NCBI GenBank assembly: GCA_030737835.1
Contig: JAUJYN010000013.1
Location: forward strand, 4,742,850 to 4,806,849
Source: Acorus gramineus
Taxonomy: Eukaryota > Streptophyta > Magnoliopsida > Acorales > Acoraceae
Length of the DNA: 64,000 nt
Reading direction: 5' to 3'
Shown here: in pieces, positions 59,000 through 64,000 of the stretch
Layout: each line of letters begins with the position of its first letter
How positions within the stretch are numbered: position 1 is the first letter of the stretch
Program-made: the position numbers and the translations under genes
Notes under the pieces: model-generated
The model's input: only the letters and a program-made list of their open reading frames with translations
The model's database searches: none
What the model was told of the DNA's origin: nothing

Positions 59000-60900
59000 A
59001 AAAATCAATCGTCATAAATGATGCCCGACCTGGGAAACCCGATCAGAGAAGTTAGTTTGAAAGTGCCCGACCTCAACTCCAGACTAGCAATGCTCGACCT
59101 AAGCTCCCGACCAGCGAAAGCCTGACCTAAAGGAAGAAAGAGCAGTAAGAAAGTGAGCGGTGAGGCAAACAGTGGCATGAAAATAGTGATGACATACAGT
59201 GGAGCAAAACATTCATCTATGCAAACATGAATCATTTTCCTCATAAAGTTAGGTCACCAAAGATAGTTATCATAAAACCTGAAAGCAAGGCAAATGCGTT
59301 CACCATACAACGACAAAGGTAAAATTAACACATGGGACGCAGCCCAGATAAACACCATATGTAAAATAAAAAAGGGAAAATTGTTTTAATGACAAGAAGA
59401 ACATAGAAAGGCCCACAATGACGCCCTCTCACTGCCGAGGACGAGAAGCAGAAGGAGCTGACCGAGTAGAAGTACTCGGAACATCCCCCGCGTAGCAGCC
59501 ATGACGCCTCTCAAACAAAGAAGCGTCATATATTTCTTTCAGTCAATTTGATGAAGGAAAGGGTTCCCCATCACGACTTTCCATGTAACCGGCGTAAAAG
59601 CCAACGTAGAAGTCTTTAGGCCGTTCGTCCCCCTTTTCCTCCTTGACCAGAAGCCTTAGTTTTTCAAGCTCCTTCTAGATGGTGATGACATGTTTCCAAG
59701 CCGCAAGGTTAGCCTTGTGTGGAAGGGCAGGGGGCACTGCGAACGGAGTGTCAGTCCTGACGCGAGTGTCAGCGAAAAATCGAGGAGGGCTGGGACTATG
59801 AAACTGACCGGAAATCTGCATTTGAGATGGAGGCCACTCCTGGCTCTTCATCAGCCACTAGGGAGCCTTGGAGGAACTTGACGTGATCCTCCTGCCAGGG
59901 AGATTCACCTTCGAGGATTTCTTCCTCCTCTTTTGCTTGTTCTCCAAAGTCCGCCAAACGGGGAGCTTGATGATTCAGGGGATGGTCACCTCCGAGAAAA
60001 ACTTCTTCCTCCTCTTCTTCCTCCTCTCTGATCTCAATCGGGTGGTCGTAGGGCACGGTCGACCTAACCGCCACTTTGCGACGACGGTTCTACCTCCTCA
60101 ACTCTCCCCCCCCCCCCCACTAGAAGCGGAGCTTGAAGCCTCACCCCGAGAAGCAGAAGGAGCGCCTTGGCGAGTTGCCCGACTTGAAGACGACCGAGAA
60201 GTTGGAGAAGGAGGAACTTGAGGGTTGACAGGGGTGGCACCCAGCAGAGTCTTCCAGCTCCTCTCATGAAAGCCTAAGGCACAGTTTATGTCCCCCGTGC
60301 GAAGGCTCTCTTGTGGAGGACAAGCATTGAGGGATGAGTCGCCTAGAGAGAAAAAGTGTAATAAAAGGAAATCACCTTTAAAAGGAGAAAAGCAACTGTT
60401 GCCAAAAAGAAAGACTAACCTGACCCCAATGGCGAGTCCCTCCAATAAAGCGGAATCTGGTATGCGTTACCCTCAGGCATCCATGCACCTTGAATCTTGA
60501 AAATTCTGGACCGCCAATCATAGACAAATTCTTGAGCATCCTTTATCAGCTTCCGTGACACTGACCTACGCACCAGATAAAACATCTTGCCCCCTCCATT
60601 GAGGAGCTTCAGGATATAGAAGCTCCGCACCTCGTTCAGGCTGAGGCTGAGGCCACAAGCACGGTTGAGGGCAGTGACTGCCATCAAAATATGGTAGGCG
60701 CTCGGGACGAGCTGCAGGGGATGAAGGCCAAAGAAGCTCAAGAACTCCATTATCAGCAGGGATAATGGAAAGGTGATCATGCCAGCATCAATCTGGCCAG
60801 AGTAAAGCAAGAGGGATTCGGGGTCCGGGGGAGGGGGCATTTCCCCCGTGTACTATTCGATCACAAGGTCGTCAGGGAATCGAGCCATTTGAATAGGGAA
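59000..60900 (-). CDS. Second antisense PF04195-like block of Tat2
   Basis: 60,415-60,840 reads PLSLLIMEFLSFFGLHPLQL then SAYHILMAVTALNRACGLSL and EVRSFYILKLLNGGGKMFYL, the same domain type as at 58.2-58.6 kb. Lower-coordinate blocks (59,796-60,267) are acidic or Ser/Arg-rich. Two copies of one domain suggest a duplicated antisense gene. Broken fossil. Confidence 0.6.
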
Positions 60901-61240
60901 TACGAGCAAAAGGGCGCTAATCAAATTCTAAGAGAAGAGAAAATTCGAATGAGGTGGATAGAAATTGAAGAGCGGTTAAACATATATAAAGGGTTAGGGC
61001 CAAAACCCTAACCGCCTCTGTCGTTTGGGAAAACGAGGCAGCAAAATTGAATTTTGGGGTTACCCCCCAAGTGATATTAAATGAAGAAAATACATGAGAA
61101 AGTGACAAGTGTCAATCACGTGAGGCGTCAGACCCAAGGATCCAACCCAATCGATCCAAGAAATCATGTTGGACAAGCCTATCAGTCGGTCAGGTCTCCT
61201 AAGATCGGTTCTTCTGGACTCCCAAGCAATTGAGAGACCA

Positions 61241-61252
61241 CAAAAAGGGGGC
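61241..61252 (+). other. Purine tract before the Tat2 3' LTR
   Basis: AAAAAGGGGG directly precedes the 3' LTR (CATTG..). Fits the second-strand primer of LTR elements. Confidence 0.7.
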
Positions 61253-61254
61253 AT

Positions 61255-62126
61255 TGCAGGAGACCAAATTCATCAAAAGGCCGAATAGGGGATAAGATTG
61301 TATAAGTACATGAATTAAGCAAGGATTAGCCCATGATGATAAAAGAGGAATTCGGGGTAAGAAAGCCCATGGGCCAAAATTCCCCCACGGCCTCATCAAG
61401 CGCCCTTTTCCCCGACAAGTCGGATAAATGATTATGCCCAACCAGGCCAGGTCAGACATAAGGCTATGTCCGACCAGGTCAAGTCAGACATGCACCGAAA
61501 AATGGTTGAGTGGAGTTTTGATCAACTAAGAAAGGACACTGAGCAATGCCCGACTTAAGGGACAGACCATCCAGGACGTAATACCCGAATTGAAATGCAG
61601 GTCGGCCATATGCCTGTCCCTACGTAGTAACAATTAACAAGGAGAATAGTCCATGACATTGGAAAAGGACAGTATATCAGAAAAACAGTTATAGGGTGAT
61701 GATCCCTAGGTGACACATGTCCACAGATCCAGAGGCCACGTAGAGATTCCATATCATGATATAGTCATTCAGCAAGGCCAAACTCGGCACTTCCCTGTTT
61801 AGTATAAAAGGGGGACTTCATCTTCCCCTCAATCCAGGCGAGCACTCCCTCTCACTTATTAGTCCTCAAGAATTCTAAGTTCTTCTTCTTCCCAGGGAAG
61901 ATGACTGACTTGAGTGTCAGAGGGGTGTTAGCCGTCACAACATTGGTGTGAGTTTCAGGTACCCGAAGGATGAAGAGGGAGGACGGCGATGGCGACTGGC
62001 AGTGAAGGTCTGCCACTGGACGTCGTGAAGGAGAGTCGTCATCAACATCATCTCGGATCCACAACAAAATCCCGGATCGGAGAATATCCGGCCTATGAGG
62101 GTGAAGGCTTAATTTGACTCCCCACA
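61255..62126 (+). repeat. 3' LTR of Tat2
   Basis: Starts TGCAGGAGACCAAATTC, has TATAAAAG at 61,803-61,810, and ends CTCCCCACA. Followed at once by the target duplication ATTTT. Confidence 0.92.
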
Positions 62127-63444
62127 ATTTTCAAGTTGGTTAGAGGGAATCTTTCAGACTGTTTATTTAACGTTGGGATAAAAATAGAGAATGATTCTAA
62201 TTAATTAATAATAAAAAGAATTTTATTCTCTATTCAAATTAAATAAGGACAATTGTACATATTTTATCCTAAATATTTCTTTTACCGTGAATAGTGGCGG
62301 AGCTACCTTAGGCCTGGGGGCGTTGGCTCTTTTTTTTCTAAAATATTTTTATAAGGGCCCATAGGTTAGCCCACAATCAGTCCATTTTCCAGTCTTAAAT
62401 CTAATCTACAATTGTTTTGAATTTTTTAAAAATAGTATACCTTTATCTAATGAGATACATGTGTTTATAAAAAAAAAATGAAGCATATTTTTTAATGAAT
62501 TGTATAAATGCATTTATGAAAAATATGAAATTTTTTTTGTCGAAGCATATATCTTGCTAATGTGATTATATGGTTTGACATATGGGACTAGAATTGGGGT
62601 TAGAATAAAAACTGGGTATAACAGCACTCTTCCCCCCTCCCCCCCCAAAAAAAAAAATCTTTTGTTAAGGGCCCATAGCCCATGATCCATTGATCCCCAG
62701 TGCCCCACTCAACGGCATTAACACAGCCCGCCCACTAGTAAAAAATAAATAAAAAAAGAACAAAAAAACCCACCCGATTTATCATCCCACAGACCAAGAT
62801 TCTATTAGAAGAGAATATAATATATGTATTGCTTATTAGATTTATGTTATGACATCTTTTTTTTATAAATCATTAAAGTAAAATTTGACATATTGTTTTA
62901 AAATTTAATAATTATCTTTTACGATTATTCAATTATATGTTTTATGTAAATGTCTTTATTCTATTTTATACATATTCATTTTTTAATTTATACTATTAAA
63001 TTAAAAAATACATATATATAATGATATAAATTTAGAAGAGATCGATCTCTTACTTTTTCATATTTCAGTTTAAATCCCTAGATTTAAAAGATATGTTTCT
63101 TATTAATCATTTTATTTAAAAGGTATGTTTCTTATTACTTCCATTTTCTTCCTTTAGATTTTATCCAAAGCAAACTAATACGTGAATACGAAAGATAGTT
63201 TACTTCCACCTTAATGTGTTGCAAGCTTATGGCATGGGCTAGTGTTATGTGCATTTGATCACATAAGCTCAGCATTGGCCACTTGCTGAAAAAAAATTGG
63301 CTTAATTAGCTGTCAATTTTAATTAAGGCATGTTTTTAATAGATTTTGCATTTGAAGAGCAAAAAATTTTTAAACACATATCCAAAAACATTTTCATGAT
63401 CAACGTTTAGATTTTCAAATCACCATCTTCCCTTTTTAGGCTAA
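62127..63444. other. Unit C upstream flank with an unidentified insertion
   Basis: 62,127-62,285 is the promoter flank of unit C. From about 62,286, AGTGGCGGAGCTACC begins a stretch (to about 62,760) that looks like a transposon end of hAT or CACTA type, but its other end was not found. The rest is AT-rich with pieces matching unit A. Confidence 0.45.
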
Positions 63445-63816
63445 GGGGGCGTTTTGATGTGGGTTTGAGAAGATTATGAATTTACATGAATCTGATTTTT
63501 TCAAACTCATATCCAAACATATTTTTATATCCGAGCTCCTACCAATAGGCTTAATTAAAAGCTGCAGACATATTTTTACAAATTAAGTGTCCAAAAACTA
63601 ACTTTTTTATAATCTGTGGAGAGACAGCTTTCTGCAAACTCAGTTTTAAACTTAACTTTTGAGAAAAAGTTAATTTCCAAATCCACATCCAAATGTCCCA
63701 TAAAAAATCTTGCTGTTGAAAAACTAATAAATAACGTTTTTTCAAAGGCTGAATTTTTGAAACGCAAAATTCTAGGAATTGATCTTAGCAGTTCAATTGC
63801 ACATCCAAACGCCACC
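63445..63816. mobile_element. Tourist-like MITE in unit C (372 bp)
   Basis: Ends GGGGGCGTTTTGATGTGGGT and the complement of GGTGGCGTTTGGATGTGCAA, flanked by TAA at 63,442-63,444 and 63,817-63,819. Unit A shows the site without this element (ATTTTAACTAAATAAGG near 29,815), so it inserted only in C. Confidence 0.8.
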
Positions 63817-64000
63817 TAAATAAGGAACTCAACCATGTTTTTTTTTGGAGTCAACCATGATCTCATAGTCGATTATTCCAGCCGGTACATGGATGGTTTG
63901 GATAACAGGCAACAATGCTCCGAGGATTTAGAGTGTACTGGAAAAACACGTGGGATTTATTTTGTCAATTATAGAGGGTTCAGGGATGCTCTATATCAAA

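Larger units (their letters stand above)
46937..62126 (+). mobile_element. Tat-lineage gypsy element with both LTRs (Tat2, 15.2 kb with its nested insertion)
   Basis: LTRs of 861 and 872 bp bound the element, and the 5-bp duplication ATTTT flanks it (46,932-46,936 and 62,127-62,131). A primer site, gag, protease, RT, antisense 3' genes and a purine tract are present. No integrase of its own was recognised. The LTRs differ at about 8% over their first 400 bp by eye. At commonly used plant rates that suggests very roughly a few million years. It is broken, with many breaks, and carries the nested element Tat3. It landed about 210 bp upstream of the unit C start codon. Confidence 0.9.
46543..64000. 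repeat. Diverged third duplication unit (C), interrupted by Tat2
   Basis: 46,543-46,936 matches exon 1 and its upstream flank in A and B. After Tat2 the match resumes at 62,127 (AAGTTGGTTAGAG; AACGTTGGGATAAAAATAGA) to about 62,285. It resumes again near 63,160-63,200 and 63,200-63,325, and from 63,817 to the window end, corresponding to unit A 28,325-28,370 and 29,690-30,030. It lacks the nested LTR-like elements of A and B. Confidence 0.8.

Overview
The window is nuclear DNA of a flowering plant. The evidence is intron-split receptor-like kinase genes of the LRK10-like type, Tat-lineage Ty3/gypsy retrotransposons, hAT transposons, and hAT and Tourist MITEs. Intergenic DNA and introns are AT-rich, while two kinase exons are very GC-rich. 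The sequence does not decide the clade. All calls come from reading the sequence by eye; no database was searched.

Layout. 1-14,646: the 3' part of a large Tat-lineage element (Tat1), with protease plus G-patch, RT, two RNase H domains, integrase, an antisense plant-mobile-domain gene in its 3' region, and a minisatellite-rich 3' LTR. It abuts a 5'-truncated hAT transposase (14,647-16,837), which suggests Tat1 sits inside that hAT. 16,838-19,899: AT-rich DNA with two minisatellites and an hAT MITE carrying perfect 8-bp target duplications. 19,900-23,355 (minus): an apparently intact five-exon receptor-like kinase (gene A). 30,230-33,060: a rearranged kinase pseudogene hit by a second hAT copy. 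34,298-34,774: a second copy of the same MITE. 35,157-40,325 (minus): a probable second receptor kinase (gene B). Gene B has the same signal-peptide and ectodomain exons as gene A but a different, non-RD kinase exon.

A block of about 7 kb (ectodomain exons plus some 6 kb of upstream DNA) is present twice at near identity: 22,440-30,034 (unit A) and 39,401-46,542 (unit B). A third, more diverged unit (C) begins inside its own exon 1 at 46,543 and runs to the window end. Unit C is interrupted by a 15.2-kb Tat element (Tat2, 46,937-62,126, target duplication ATTTT). Tat2 in turn carries a third Tat-type element (Tat3, about 51,300-56,391) in the opposite orientation.

The host story is an expanding receptor-kinase cluster. 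Its ectodomain exons have been copied and joined to two kinase classes, and retroelements have landed 200-400 bp upstream of every ectodomain start codon. The retroelements are treated as fossils: families, parts and nesting are given, but not the individual changes that broke them.
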